Positions 8,687-18,180 of a stretch of 53,916 nucleotides of DNA are shown piece after piece. A program made the position numbers and the translations under genes. Below the pieces are notes generated by a model, which made no database searches, was not told the origin of the DNA, and saw only the letters and a list, made by a program, of their open reading frames with translations. The stretch's first letter is position 1. Every line of letters begins with the position of its first letter. Location of the stretch: contig NZ_FUZT01000023.1 of the NCBI RefSeq assembly GCF_900167445.1, positions 1 to 53,916 on the forward strand, given 5' to 3'. The stretch comes from Maledivibacter halophilus (GTDB lineage Bacteria > Bacillota > Clostridia > Peptostreptococcales > Caminicellaceae).

Positions 8687-8901
8687 AGCTTGGTAACGGT
8701 TATTTCCCAAACACCATTGATAACTTCATCAGATTCAAATTTAACATTGTAATTTTCTAATAAGCTAACAAGAGCTTCGAGGGTACAACTGTGGTCTGTT
8801 ACTACTATAATAGATTCTCCGGGCCCTATACTTTGAAGCCCTTTTTTTGTTTTTATAATTGGAACAGGACATACATCACCTAAGCAATCGATTTTCTTCA
8901 T
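8683..8901 (-). CDS. TusA/SirA-family sulfur carrier protein
   Basis: 72 residues, normal family length. The signature CPVPIIKTKKGL (CPxP, Cys at residue 11) holds the persulfide-carrying Cys. TusA-like proteins accept sulfur from rhodaneses, desulfurases or YeeE channels (as TsuB with TsuA) and pass it to biosynthesis or to Hdr/Dsr-like enzymes. On the minus strand it precedes the split yeeE pair, with the lysR gene lying between on the other strand. A second TusA sits between the yeeE halves at 30294-30521. Confidence 0.88.
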   Translation of the reverse strand: MKKIDCLGDVCPVPIIKTKKGLQSIGPGESIIVVTDHSCTLEALVSLLENYNVKFESDEVINGVWEITVTKL

Positions 8902-9004
8902 AGCAATTCTCCTTTGTTAATAAGTTATTAAATATTATATCATAATTTTGTGTTATAATGTCATAGAAATCCATGCAGTTTATATCATAAATGGAGATGT
9001 TAAA

Positions 9005-9997
9005 ATGGATAGATATCTGATTACTGGTGGAGCTGGATTCATAGGTTCAAATTTTATAAAATATTTATTTGGAAAAAATAAAGATATAAGAATTATAAAT
9101 ATAGATAAGTTAACATATGCTGGAAACTTACAAAACCTTAAGGAGATAGAGAATAATTACAATTATACTTTTATTCAAGAGGATATATGTAATAGAAAGA
9201 GCTTAGAAGATATTTTTAATTTGTACAGGCCAGATTACATTATTAACTTTGCAGCAGAATCCCATGTGGATAGAAGTATTGAAAGTAGTGAGGAGTTTAT
9301 AAAAACAAATGTACTAGGCACCCAGGTACTGTTGGAATGTTCACTAGATAGAAATATAAAAATGTTTATACAAATTTCAACAGATGAAGTATATGGTTCT
9401 ACTGAAACGGGATTATTTACAGAAATATCACCCTTAAGGCCTAATAATCCATATGCTGCCAGTAAAGCTTCAGCGGACTTACTGGTAGGATCATTTTATA
9501 ATACCTATGGATTACCTGTAATAATAACCCGGTGTAGCAATAATTATGGACCATGCCAGCATAATGAAAAGCTTATACCAAAGGTTATTAATAATTCTTT
9601 AGATAGAAGGAAAATACCTGTTTATGGTAGAGGTACCAATGTTAGAGACTGGATTTATGTTATGGATCACTGCCATGCTATAAATACAGTATTGGATAGA
9701 GGAGTTATTGGTGAAGTTTATAATATAAGCAGCAATAATGAAAAAAGAAATATTGATATAATTAAAATTATTATAAATAAAACAAAAGAAATATTACAAA
9801 CCAGAGGTTTAGATTCAAAGGGTATTAGTGAAGATTTAATTGAATTTGTAGCAGATAGAAAAGGCCATGATAAAAGGTATGGTTTGGATTCAACTAAGCT
9901 TATTAAGACCTTGGGATGGAATACTATAACTCAATTTGAAAGTGGGCTTGAGAAAACAATTAATTGGTATATTGATAAGAAATTAATATTGAAGTAA
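9005..9997 (+). CDS. rfbB: dTDP-glucose 4,6-dehydratase
   Basis: 330 residues starting at the ATG at 9005 (GGAGATG upstream; a start at 8948 would add 19 residues before the Rossmann fold). The NAD-binding motif GGAGFIGSNF sits at residues 7-16, the catalytic region has TDEVYG, and the YxxxK pair lies in YAASKAS. It makes dTDP-4-keto-6-deoxyglucose, the branch-point sugar nucleotide. It is the first gene of a plus-strand run (rfbB, nucleotidyltransferase, wecE, GT2, ATP-grasp) that should build and attach a 4-amino-4,6-dideoxyhexose to a surface glycan. Confidence 0.93.
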   Translation: MDRYLITGGAGFIGSNFIKYLFGKNKDIRIINIDKLTYAGNLQNLKEIENNYNYTFIQEDICNRKSLEDIFNLYRPDYIINFAAESHVDRSIESSEEFIKTNVLGTQVLLECSLDRNIKMFIQISTDEVYGSTETGLFTEISPLRPNNPYAASKASADLLVGSFYNTYGLPVIITRCSNNYGPCQHNEKLIPKVINNSLDRRKIPVYGRGTNVRDWIYVMDHCHAINTVLDRGVIGEVYNISSNNEKRNIDIIKIIINKTKEILQTRGLDSKGISEDLIEFVADRKGHDKRYGLDSTKLIKTLGWNTITQFESGLEKTINWYIDKKLILK

Positions 9998-10021
9998 AAG
10001 TCTGTTAAGGAGAGAAAATAT

Positions 10022-10774
10022 ATGAAAGGTATTATTTTAGCAGGTGGTAGAGGAACGAGATTATTTCCTTTGACTAAAATTACAAACAAACATCTCTTAC
10101 CTGTAGGAAAAGAACCTATGATATATAATCCCATAAAGCAGTTAATATGCTCTGATATTAGAGATATTTTAATAATAACAAGCAGAGAAAATATGGGAGA
10201 TATAGTGAATGTCCTTGGAAGTGGCAGAGAATTTGGCTGTGATTTTACCTTTAAAGTTCAGGAGGAGCCAAAAGGCATAGCAGATGCTCTTTTATTGGGA
10301 GAAAGTTTTGCCTGTGGGGATTTAATTACTGTAATGTTAGGAGATAATATAGCTACTAAAAGTATTAAACCCTATATAAATAAATTTAAAAAGCAAAAAA
10401 TAGGTTGTAAAGTTTTATTAAAAAGAGTTTTAAATCCCCATAATTTTGGCGTGGCCACCTTAGACAAGGAAAAAATAATTAATATACAGGAAAAACCTGC
10501 TTTGCCACAAAGTAATTATGCAGTTACAGGTATATACATGTATGATAGTAATGTTTTTGACATTATAAAAAATATTTCCATTTCCTCTAAAGGTGAGTTG
10601 GAAATAACTTGTGTTAATAATGCGTATATTAAGAAAGGAAAATTAACCTACGATATTTTAGATGGTGATTGGACAGATGCCGGAACCATAGAATCCTATA
10701 GATTGGCAAATAATATGCTTTATAGAATAAATAATGAAATTATTGATGGTGATTATAATGAAAATTCCATTTAA
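10022..10774 (+). CDS. Glucose-1-phosphate thymidylyltransferase (short form)
   Basis: 250 residues. The N-terminal nucleotide-binding signature GGRGTRLFPLTKITNKHLLPV-like (read in two parts: GGRGTRLFPLT and NKHLLPVG) is complete, and the metal-binding Asp lies in VMLGDNI. It makes dTDP-glucose for RfbB. It is about 40 residues shorter than classical RmlA, lacking part of the C-terminal region that forms the allosteric site. AAGGAGAG precedes the ATG, 24 nt after rfbB. It overlaps the next gene by 17 nt, which suggests translational coupling. Confidence 0.87.
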   Translation: MKGIILAGGRGTRLFPLTKITNKHLLPVGKEPMIYNPIKQLICSDIRDILIITSRENMGDIVNVLGSGREFGCDFTFKVQEEPKGIADALLLGESFACGDLITVMLGDNIATKSIKPYINKFKKQKIGCKVLLKRVLNPHNFGVATLDKEKIINIQEKPALPQSNYAVTGIYMYDSNVFDIIKNISISSKGELEITCVNNAYIKKGKLTYDILDGDWTDAGTIESYRLANNMLYRINNEIIDGDYNENSI

Positions 10775-11909
10775 TAAAATCTATTTTACTGGAAATGAAT
10801 TAAAATTAATAAAAGAAGCACTTAATATGGAAAGTGTTAGTGGAGATGGTTACTTTACCTCTAAAGTATCCTCACTGCTGGAAGAAACATTTTCTATACC
10901 AAAGGTTCTTATGACAACTTCTGCGACCCATGCACTAGATATAGCAATGATGCTTATCGGGCTGGGACCTAAAGATGAAGTGATAATGCCTTCCTTTACT
11001 TTCCCATCCACAGCGAACTCAGTGATGCTTCGAGGAGCAATCCCAGTATTTACTGAGATACTTCCAAGCAATTTGAATATAGACCCCGATGATATAGAAA
11101 AAAAGATTACGAAGAATACCAGGGCTATTATTCCTGTTCATTATGGAGGCGTTGGATGTGAAATGGATAGGATTATTAATATTGCTGAAAAACATAGACT
11201 TTATATAATTGAAGATGCAGCCCAGGGAGTTAACTCTAAATATAAAGATAGATTTCTAGGAGCCTGGGGGTATTTGGCCTGCTATAGTTTTCACGGAACT
11301 AAAAATTATATAAGTGGTGAAGGTGGAGCATTGGCTATTAATTCTAAGGATGAAGAATTAATAGAAAGGGCACAGATCATAAGACAGAAAGGAACAAATA
11401 GAAATAAGTTTTTAAAAGGAAAGGTGGATAAATATTCCTGGGTAGATATAGGTTCAAGTTATACACCTTCAGATATTTTAATGGCAGTGTTATATGGACA
11501 GCTGCAACAGATGAATGTTATAAAAGAAAAGAGAAGGAAAATAGTCAGCTATTATATTGAGAATTTGAATAAGCATTTAAAGTCTGGATCAATAAAAGGC
11601 ATGACAACTTTACAGAAGTATCAGGATTCAAATCATCATCTTTTTTATATTCTTTTAGAAAATGAAGCCTTAAGAGATAAAGTGATTAAGAGATTAAGGG
11701 AGTTTGGTATTCATGCAACAACTCATTTCGAACCACTACACAGTTCCTTTATGGGACAAACCTTAGGATATACCCTAGGAGACTTTCCTATAACAGAAAG
11801 AGTTGGAAAATCACTTTTAAGGCTACCATTATATACAAGTATGACTATTGAAGAAGCAAATTATGTTGTATACAGGTTAGATGAAATATTAAATCCAAAT
11901 TATTCATAG
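10758..11909 (+). CDS. wecE: dTDP-4-keto-6-deoxyglucose aminotransferase (WecE/RffA-like, DegT family)
   Basis: 383 residues from the ATG at 10758, where the protein opens MKIPFNKIYFTGNE, the usual WecE N-terminus. Fold type I PLP enzyme: PLP-phosphate contacts in TTSATHALD, the Asp in EDAAQG, and the Schiff-base Lys in SFHGTKNYISGEGGA. The downstream stretch (IIRQKGTNR, DKYSWVDIGSSYTPSD) is characteristic of WecE rather than of other DegT enzymes. Product would be dTDP-4-amino-4,6-dideoxygalactose (Fuc4N). No acetyltransferase (WecD) is nearby, but an ATP-grasp ligase is, which may modify the amine instead. Confidence 0.88.
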   Translation: MKIPFNKIYFTGNELKLIKEALNMESVSGDGYFTSKVSSLLEETFSIPKVLMTTSATHALDIAMMLIGLGPKDEVIMPSFTFPSTANSVMLRGAIPVFTEILPSNLNIDPDDIEKKITKNTRAIIPVHYGGVGCEMDRIINIAEKHRLYIIEDAAQGVNSKYKDRFLGAWGYLACYSFHGTKNYISGEGGALAINSKDEELIERAQIIRQKGTNRNKFLKGKVDKYSWVDIGSSYTPSDILMAVLYGQLQQMNVIKEKRRKIVSYYIENLNKHLKSGSIKGMTTLQKYQDSNHHLFYILLENEALRDKVIKRLREFGIHATTHFEPLHSSFMGQTLGYTLGDFPITERVGKSLLRLPLYTSMTIEEANYVVYRLDEILNPNYS

Positions 11910-11977
11910 AAAATTTAAAACTCTGTTGTGTCCTTTTGAATTTTCCATGAAGAATCTGGGTTAAAGGAGATTTAAAC

Positions 11978-12715
11978 ATGTGGAGTAGTGGATCTGTAGT
12001 AATTCCAGTTTATAATAGTTTTGATTCTTTAGATGAGCTATATAACAGATTATCTAAAGTATTAAATAATATCTTTATAGATTATGAAATTATTTTGGTG
12101 GATGACTATAGTACAGATAACAGCTTTTCTAAGATGAAAGAGATATATAATAATACCAATAATTTAAAAATTATACGACTTAAGAATAATTATGGTCAGC
12201 AAAATGCAATAAAATGTGGATTTGAGTTTGCAACCAAGGATTTTATAATTACTATGGACGATGATCTGCAGCATCCACCGGAGGAGATAATAAAAATAAT
12301 GGAAAAGATAGATGAAGGATATGATGTGGTTTATGGAATAGCAAAAAAAAAAGAACATAGCTTTTTAAGAAATATGGGTTCAAAAGCCACTAATTTTCTC
12401 TTTAATACTATTTGTCATAAACCAAAGAATATAAAAGTCAGTAGTTTTCGCTGTATTAAAAAGAATATACAGGAAGAAATTAAAAGAAATAAAACAACTT
12501 TTGTATATATAACTGCTATAATACTCAAAATAACCAGGAATATTGGAAACGTGTATGTTGATCATAAACCAAGAAAATATGGTAGTTCTAATTATAAATT
12601 TTCAAAACTAATGAGGTTATTTTTAAAATTATATATTTATTATTCAGACATTAAGTTTTTCAATAAATTCTTAGAAAACAAACCTCAATTTGAAATATTT
12701 GAAAGCTATCTTTAA
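11978..12715 (+). CDS. Family 2 glycosyltransferase
   Basis: 245 residues. Typical GT-A start: VVIPVYNSFDSLDELYNRL at residues 7-25, then VDDYSTD and the metal-binding MDDDLQHPPE. It resembles dolichyl-phosphate-mannose-synthase/GtrB-type transferases, which move a sugar from a nucleotide to polyprenyl phosphate, but it lacks the two C-terminal membrane helices of GtrB. Ribosome binding site AAAGGAG. By position it would transfer the aminosugar made by the upstream genes. The acceptor cannot be told. Confidence 0.83.
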   Translation: MWSSGSVVIPVYNSFDSLDELYNRLSKVLNNIFIDYEIILVDDYSTDNSFSKMKEIYNNTNNLKIIRLKNNYGQQNAIKCGFEFATKDFIITMDDDLQHPPEEIIKIMEKIDEGYDVVYGIAKKKEHSFLRNMGSKATNFLFNTICHKPKNIKVSSFRCIKKNIQEEIKRNKTTFVYITAIILKITRNIGNVYVDHKPRKYGSSNYKFSKLMRLFLKLYIYYSDIKFFNKFLENKPQFEIFESYL

Positions 12716-12727
12716 GGAGGCTTGAAA

Positions 12728-13966
12728 ATGAAACTTTTAATATTAGGTGGAGGAAACAGTCAGATTAATGCAATAAAACGTAGTAAAGAAAAGGGAATTA
12801 CTACAATTGTTTCAGATTATTATGAGGATGCTCCGGGGAAAGGAATCAGCGACTTTGGTGAATTGGTTAGTACATTTGATGTAAATGAAAATATAAAAGT
12901 AGCTAAAAAATATGATATTGATGGTATTATGACTCTAGGCACTGATCAGCCAATTTATACAGTGGCTGAAGTAGCTAGAGAATTAAAATTGCCTTCTTTT
13001 TTGAAGGTTCCTACAGCAAAGGCTGTTACAAACAAAAGAGTAATGAAAAAAATTTTTTCCCACAATAAAATTCCAACGGTTAATTACGTACTTATTAATA
13101 AAAATTTTAAAGAAAAGGAATTAAAAAATCTTAAATTCCCAGTTGTTATAAAGCCCGTTGATAGTCAAGGGCAAAGAGGTATTTATAAATTATATTCCAT
13201 AGATGATATAAGGGGAAAAATTGAAGATACATTAAGCTATTCCAGAGAAGATGTAGTATTAGTTGAAGAATATTATGAAAGTGAAGAAATTACTGTGAGT
13301 GGTTGGGTACAAGGAGGGAATACCCATATAATTTTAGTTACAGATAGAGTTACATTTAGCAATAATCAACATATTGGCATATGCTTAGCCCATGATTTTC
13401 CTTCTAAGCATTTATACAGCCACCATGAGGATATCTATAGAATTACAAGACAAATAGTTGAAGCCTTTGAGATACAGGATGGACCTATCTATTTTCAAAT
13501 GCTTATAGGCAGTGAAGGAATTAAGGTTAATGAGGTGGCCTGTAGGATTGGTGGAGCATATGAGGATAAATTGATTCCTTTACTTACGGAAATAGATATA
13601 TTGGATATGGTTATAGATTATTCCTTGGGAAATGAAATAGATTATACAAGGCTTAAAAGCTATGATTTATTGAAAAACCATAAAAAGGCATCTGTCCAGT
13701 TGTTTTTTGCAAAACCTGGTAAAATTAAGTTTTTAAGTGATATGAAAGAAATAAAAAAATTACATGGAGTAATAGAAGGTAATTTTAATTTTAAAGAAGG
13801 AGATGAGCTTAGGAGAATAGTAAATGCCACTGCCAGGGCAGGGTACATGATCATTGTTGGAGAAGATAAGAAATCTCTTGCAGATAATATAAATAGAGCA
13901 TTTAGGCATTTGAAAATATATGATAATGATGGTAATAATCTTGTAATGCAGTATAAGATTTATTAA
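12728..13966 (+). CDS. ATP-grasp ligase (PurK/carbamoyl-phosphate-synthase-like)
   Basis: 412 residues from the ATG at 12728, behind AAGGAGG. The pre-ATP-grasp Rossmann start is LLILGGGNSQINAIKRS; the ATP-binding strand is FPVVIKPVDSQGQRGI (about residues 139-154); VLVEEYYES is the hinge; and the metal ligands lie in IKVNEVACRIGG. Enzymes of this fold join a carboxylate to an amine or thiol via an acyl phosphate. Next to a WecE-type aminosugar pathway, the natural guess is that it acylates the aminosugar with an amino acid, or makes the acyl donor. The exact substrate is not recognisable. Confidence 0.82.
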   Translation: MKLLILGGGNSQINAIKRSKEKGITTIVSDYYEDAPGKGISDFGELVSTFDVNENIKVAKKYDIDGIMTLGTDQPIYTVAEVARELKLPSFLKVPTAKAVTNKRVMKKIFSHNKIPTVNYVLINKNFKEKELKNLKFPVVIKPVDSQGQRGIYKLYSIDDIRGKIEDTLSYSREDVVLVEEYYESEEITVSGWVQGGNTHIILVTDRVTFSNNQHIGICLAHDFPSKHLYSHHEDIYRITRQIVEAFEIQDGPIYFQMLIGSEGIKVNEVACRIGGAYEDKLIPLLTEIDILDMVIDYSLGNEIDYTRLKSYDLLKNHKKASVQLFFAKPGKIKFLSDMKEIKKLHGVIEGNFNFKEGDELRRIVNATARAGYMIIVGEDKKSLADNINRAFRHLKIYDNDGNNLVMQYKIY

Positions 13967-13999
13967 CATAACAGATTAATTTGGGAGAGGAAAATACCT

Positions 14000-14986
14000 A
14001 TGAAAAGACTTTTAAGAACTAAGGGCATTTATATATTCTTAATAATATTTACAACATTATTTTTATTCAGTGGGTGTGCATCTAAGAAGGATATATCAAG
14101 AAATAACGAGATAAAAATAGCAGAGCAATATGGACTAGCTTATGCTCCAATTCAAATAATGAAGTATAAAGAAATACTGGAAAAGAATTTACCAGAAGTT
14201 GAAATAACATGGAAACAAATGGGTAATACTGCTGCAATAAGAGAGGGAATGATATCAAATCAGGTAGATGTTGGATTTATGGCTATTCCGCCATTTATGA
14301 TTGGATGGGATAAGGGTATGGACTGGAAAATAGCCAGTGGATTATCTTCCATGCCTGTTGGTTTAGTTACCTATAAAAATGATATAAAATCAATAGAGGA
14401 TTTTACAATTGATGATAGAATTGCTTTGCCCCAGCCCGGTAGCATTCAACATATATTACTATCAATGGCTAGTGAAAAGACTTTTAATGATGCTAGCAAA
14501 TTAGATAATTTATTAGTTACTATGGCCCACCCTGATGGTATGAATGCTTTATTAGCCAGAAAAGATATAACTGCTCACTTTACCTCCCCACCTTATATTT
14601 TTAAGGAGTTAGAAAATGAAGGTTTTCATCAAATCCTAACTGGAGAAGAGGCTATGGGCAAGGATTTTACTTTTATTGTTGGGGTAAGTACAAAGGAGTT
14701 TCATGATAAAAACCCTAATACCTATAAAGCCTTTGTAAAATCATTACATGAGGCAATTGATTTTATAAATGCTAATCCCCAGGAGGCTGCAGATATTTTA
14801 GCTGATGAATATAATTTACCGAAGGAAGAAGTATTAAGCTATATAACAGCAGATGGTACAGTGTATAGTTCATCGGTAAAGGGTTTAAAGGATTTTGCTG
14901 ATTTTATGAAAAGAAATAATTATTTATCAAAATCCTTTGAAAATGCAAATGAAATATTATGGGAAGATGTTAGATATGAGAAATAA
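14000..14986 (+). CDS. ABC transporter substrate-binding lipoprotein (NitT/TauT-type)
   Basis: 328 residues with a signal peptide ending in the lipobox LFSGC (Cys at about 26), so membrane-anchored outside the cell. The NMT1/SsuA-like fold shows in the EQYGLAYAPIQIMKY opening and in VDVGFMAIPPFMIGWDKG. Family members bind sulfonates, nitrate, taurine or pyrimidine precursors. The binding residues do not let me choose. It follows the glycan genes by 33 nt and overlaps its permease, forming a SBP-permease-ATPase operon. Confidence 0.86.
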   Translation: MKRLLRTKGIYIFLIIFTTLFLFSGCASKKDISRNNEIKIAEQYGLAYAPIQIMKYKEILEKNLPEVEITWKQMGNTAAIREGMISNQVDVGFMAIPPFMIGWDKGMDWKIASGLSSMPVGLVTYKNDIKSIEDFTIDDRIALPQPGSIQHILLSMASEKTFNDASKLDNLLVTMAHPDGMNALLARKDITAHFTSPPYIFKELENEGFHQILTGEEAMGKDFTFIVGVSTKEFHDKNPNTYKAFVKSLHEAIDFINANPQEAADILADEYNLPKEEVLSYITADGTVYSSSVKGLKDFADFMKRNNYLSKSFENANEILWEDVRYEK

Positions 14987-15761
14987 GATACTTCATAATA
15001 AATATATTTTGAGATTTTTATGGATACTAGTACTGGCTGTGATATGGCAAGGTATTGCCTTAAGTCAGGTTTTTAATCCTGCTTCTTTTCCAAGGATAGA
15101 GAAAATACTATATTCTCTAATACATGATGCAGTAAAGGGAGATATAATTTTTCAAACACTATTTTCTTTAGGTCTTATTTTTAAGGGATTAGTGTTTGGA
15201 CTACTGATTGCTATAATATTATCTGGACTTTCAATGGTATCCAAGGTATTTGAAGGTTTTGTTGAAACAATCATAGCTGTTGCCCATCCACTGCCGGGTA
15301 TAGCATTACTTCCATTGGTTATTCTTTGGATTGGGGTAGGAGAAGGTGCAATTATATTTATTATAATACATTCAGTAATATGGCCCTTGATACTAAATTT
15401 GCTTACGGGGTTTAGGGCGATTCCTAAAATATATAAGGAAATAGGAAGAAATTATGAATTAAATACTATAGGCATTATTCGATATATATTAGTTCCTGCT
15501 GCATTCCCTCATTTTATTACAGGATTAAAGATAGGCTGGGCAAGGGCTTGGAGAGCTGTTATAAGTGCGGAAATGGTTTTTGGTGCAGCCGGAGGAGCAG
15601 GGGGCCTTGGATGGTTTATATTTAAGAAAAGAGTTTTTATGGATACTCCCGGACTATTTGGAGGATTAATAGTTATTATATTTATTGGAATAACAATAGA
15701 GGATTTATTTTTTGATAGACTTGAAAAAATGACTATTAGAAAATGGGGGATGTCTATATGA
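14976..15761 (+). CDS. ABC transporter permease (TauC/SsuC type)
   Basis: 261 residues from the ATG at 14976, overlapping the binding-protein gene by 11 nt; longer in-frame starts run deeper into that gene. About six membrane segments. The coupling-helix region (IPKIYKEIGRNYELNTIG, then RYILVPAAFPHFITGLKIGW) matches the EAA loop of this family. It works with the adjacent binding protein and ATPase. A paralogous permease is at 24199-25011. Confidence 0.87.
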   Translation: MRNKILHNKYILRFLWILVLAVIWQGIALSQVFNPASFPRIEKILYSLIHDAVKGDIIFQTLFSLGLIFKGLVFGLLIAIILSGLSMVSKVFEGFVETIIAVAHPLPGIALLPLVILWIGVGEGAIIFIIIHSVIWPLILNLLTGFRAIPKIYKEIGRNYELNTIGIIRYILVPAAFPHFITGLKIGWARAWRAVISAEMVFGAAGGAGGLGWFIFKKRVFMDTPGLFGGLIVIIFIGITIEDLFFDRLEKMTIRKWGMSI

Positions 15762-16513
15762 TTTCATTACTTGAAATAAAGGATTTGTCTAAATTTTTCA
15801 TAAAAGACAAAGAAAAAGTAAATGTATTAAATAAAGTAAGTTTTTACGTAAAAAAGGGAGAATTTTTATCTGTAGTGGGGCCTTCTGGATGTGGTAAATC
15901 AACTCTATTGGGTTTGATTGCAGGATTTGATAAATATGATGAAGGAAGTATAATCTTGAAGGGCAAAAAAATATTAAAGCCAAGCTCCAATCGTATTATG
16001 GTATTTCAAGATTTTAATCAGCTTTTTCCATGGAAAACTATTCTTCAAAATGTTTTATTTCCATTGAATATTAACAAAAAACAAATAGCATTAAATAAGA
16101 GAATACAGTTAGCCAAAAATTATTTAAAAATGGTTAAGCTAGAAGGATATGAGGATTATTATCCTCATGAAGTATCTGGAGGTATGAAACAGAGAGCTGC
16201 TATTGCGAGGGCTCTAGCCATAAAACCTGAGGTTTTATTAATGGATGAGCCCTTTGGCAGTCTAGATGTTCAGACACGTATAAATCTGCAAAGTATTTTA
16301 ATTGAATTGTGGAAAGAAATAGAATCCACTATTATTTTTGTTACCCATGATATAGAAGAAGCAGTCATATTATCAGATAGGATAATAGCAATGGGCAGAT
16401 CACCTAGCAGTATTAGGGATATAATAGTCAATAATTTGGATAGGCCTAGGGACAGATTAAGCACTGAATTTATTGAAAAAGCAAAAGAAATTTATGATAA
16501 AGTGAGAGAATAA
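15758..16513 (+). CDS. ABC transporter ATP-binding protein (TauB/SsuB type)
   Basis: 251 residues from the ATG at 15758, which overlaps the permease stop as ATGA and has GGGGGATG 8 nt upstream. Walker A GPSGCGKST, Q-loop VFQDFNQLFPW, signature VSGGMKQR, Walker B VLLMDEPFGSLD and switch His THDIEEA are all intact. It powers the importer encoded just upstream. The stop codon lies inside a strong hairpin shared with the converging gene. Confidence 0.93.
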   Translation: MISLLEIKDLSKFFIKDKEKVNVLNKVSFYVKKGEFLSVVGPSGCGKSTLLGLIAGFDKYDEGSIILKGKKILKPSSNRIMVFQDFNQLFPWKTILQNVLFPLNINKKQIALNKRIQLAKNYLKMVKLEGYEDYYPHEVSGGMKQRAAIARALAIKPEVLLMDEPFGSLDVQTRINLQSILIELWKEIESTIIFVTHDIEEAVILSDRIIAMGRSPSSIRDIIVNNLDRPRDRLSTEFIEKAKEIYDKVRE

Positions 16514-16549
16514 CAAGTTTTCTTTGAGCTTGCTATTCTCTCACTTTAT
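16497..16549. terminator. Bidirectional terminator between converging genes
   Basis: A 21-bp stem with one mismatch (16497-16517 with 16529-16549), 11-nt loop. Both arms contain coding sequence: the last codons of the ATPase gene on the left and of the GT39 gene on the right. T-rich sequence follows in each direction. Confidence 0.75.
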
Positions 16550-18095
16550 ATATTTTTATCCACCAATCCCTTGTGTTAATATATCTCGCAATTCTAATAC
16601 CATAGATATTATCTTTAAATTCATGTACTAGATTACATTTTGTATTTAAAAAATTTTGCATGTCATCATAATAAAAATATAGATTGCCATATATTCCGTT
16701 CCATACAGGTCTATTGTTATATATAAAATCCATTTCATCAGAATATACTATATATTCAATATCGTGGCTGTATATATAATCTGAAAAGCTAATGTTATTT
16801 TCGTCTAAAAAAGAAAGATTTCTATAATCATATAGCTTTCCATTTTCAAAATAGTATTCACTATTAAGATTAGCTAGAACAGAGTCGTTCTTTTTTACAA
16901 ATTTTCCTATTTCATTGAGATAATTATCATAGCTTGTGTTTAAGTATGGGTATATATTACTGACTGTAGTAATAAGAAGAACGACAGTTATAAAAACTCC
17001 ATATAATGGTTTCCATTTTCTAAAATCCTTTAGCATATAAATATAAGTTGTTAATATATAAAATGGTGGAAATAAGAATATCATGCTGGTTGCATTAAAT
17101 CTGCCTATCATAATTATTCCTATATTTATAGCTAAGATAATTAAAACAATGGAAAGTAAATTTTCCTTTTTAAATTTATCTTTAATGAAGAATAGCTTGA
17201 TAAAGGTTGTAAATAATACTAAAGCAAATAAGTAAAACTGAAATTTAATATTGGGTGTATAATATGTTCCACTAATACCATAATAGAGCTTTAAATAAAA
17301 ATTTTTTATTTGTTTAATCTTAGAGGTAATAGGACTTAATACACCAAATTGATTTCCATAACTACTATAATTACTTAAAAAGTTTGGATCGAATTTAAAA
17401 CTGAGAAAGACAAAAAATAATGCAAATAGAGAAACTATAGCAATATATATTATAAGATTTTTAATTTTCAATTTCTTAGTAATAAAAATATGATATAAAT
17501 ATAAAAGGCCAAAGGGAAGAGATATGATAAAGCTGTTAGGATGTATACCTATACTTAACCCTACTAAAATACCTATTATTATGTCTCTATAATAATTATC
17601 AGTTTTATTATTTTTATAAAAACTATATAGACCTAATATAAGAATAAAAAGCAATATTATTTCTTGTCTGGCAAAATGTGATGCATATATAAACTGAACA
17701 TCTATAGATAATAAGAAGGTTGAAAACAGAGCAAATTTTTTTGATTTAAGTAAGAGATAGCAAAGTTTGTAAAAAAAGAATAATGTTATAGTTCCAAATA
17801 TTAAAGATATCAATCTAAAGGTGAAAATACTGTAACCAAATATTTTTAAGAAAAATATTTGTGTTGAGTGAAATAGGATTTTAATGGCATGGGGATGTCT
17901 TTTATATAAGTCAAAAAATGTTTCCGTTACAGAAAAACTTTTTTTCTCCAAAATATTTCTGGATAAACCACTAAGCCAAGGCTCATCAGAGTGAATAAAG
18001 GGAAATCTATTTAGAAATATTAAATTTATTATAAAATAAAATATTAAAAGTCCTATAATAGTTCTTTTGTTTAAACTGAATTTAATTTTAAACAT
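16533..18095 (-). CDS. Polytopic membrane glycosyltransferase (GT39/GT83, ArnT-like)
   Basis: 520 residues, ribosome binding site GAGGTG. The first luminal loop has the family's acidic start (FIHSDEPWLSG, about residues 33-43), followed by about 11 hydrophobic segments and a C-terminal external domain rich in Tyr and Asp. Such enzymes use polyprenyl-phosphate sugars to decorate proteins or glycans outside the membrane. It could be the final transferase for the aminosugar of the 9-14 kb genes, but it is on the opposite strand and about 2.5 kb away, so the link is positional only. Confidence 0.8.
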   Translation of the reverse strand: MFKIKFSLNKRTIIGLLIFYFIINLIFLNRFPFIHSDEPWLSGLSRNILEKKSFSVTETFFDLYKRHPHAIKILFHSTQIFFLKIFGYSIFTFRLISLIFGTITLFFFYKLCYLLLKSKKFALFSTFLLSIDVQFIYASHFARQEIILLFILILGLYSFYKNNKTDNYYRDIIIGILVGLSIGIHPNSFIISLPFGLLYLYHIFITKKLKIKNLIIYIAIVSLFALFFVFLSFKFDPNFLSNYSSYGNQFGVLSPITSKIKQIKNFYLKLYYGISGTYYTPNIKFQFYLFALVLFTTFIKLFFIKDKFKKENLLSIVLIILAINIGIIMIGRFNATSMIFLFPPFYILTTYIYMLKDFRKWKPLYGVFITVVLLITTVSNIYPYLNTSYDNYLNEIGKFVKKNDSVLANLNSEYYFENGKLYDYRNLSFLDENNISFSDYIYSHDIEYIVYSDEMDFIYNNRPVWNGIYGNLYFYYDDMQNFLNTKCNLVHEFKDNIYGIRIARYINTRDWWIKIYKVRE

Positions 18096-18180
18096 TTTTT
18101 CACCTCATAATATAAGTATTCTCTATTTATGAATTAATCTATTGTGATAGTAAATCAATTTTTTTCTAAAATATTATTTA

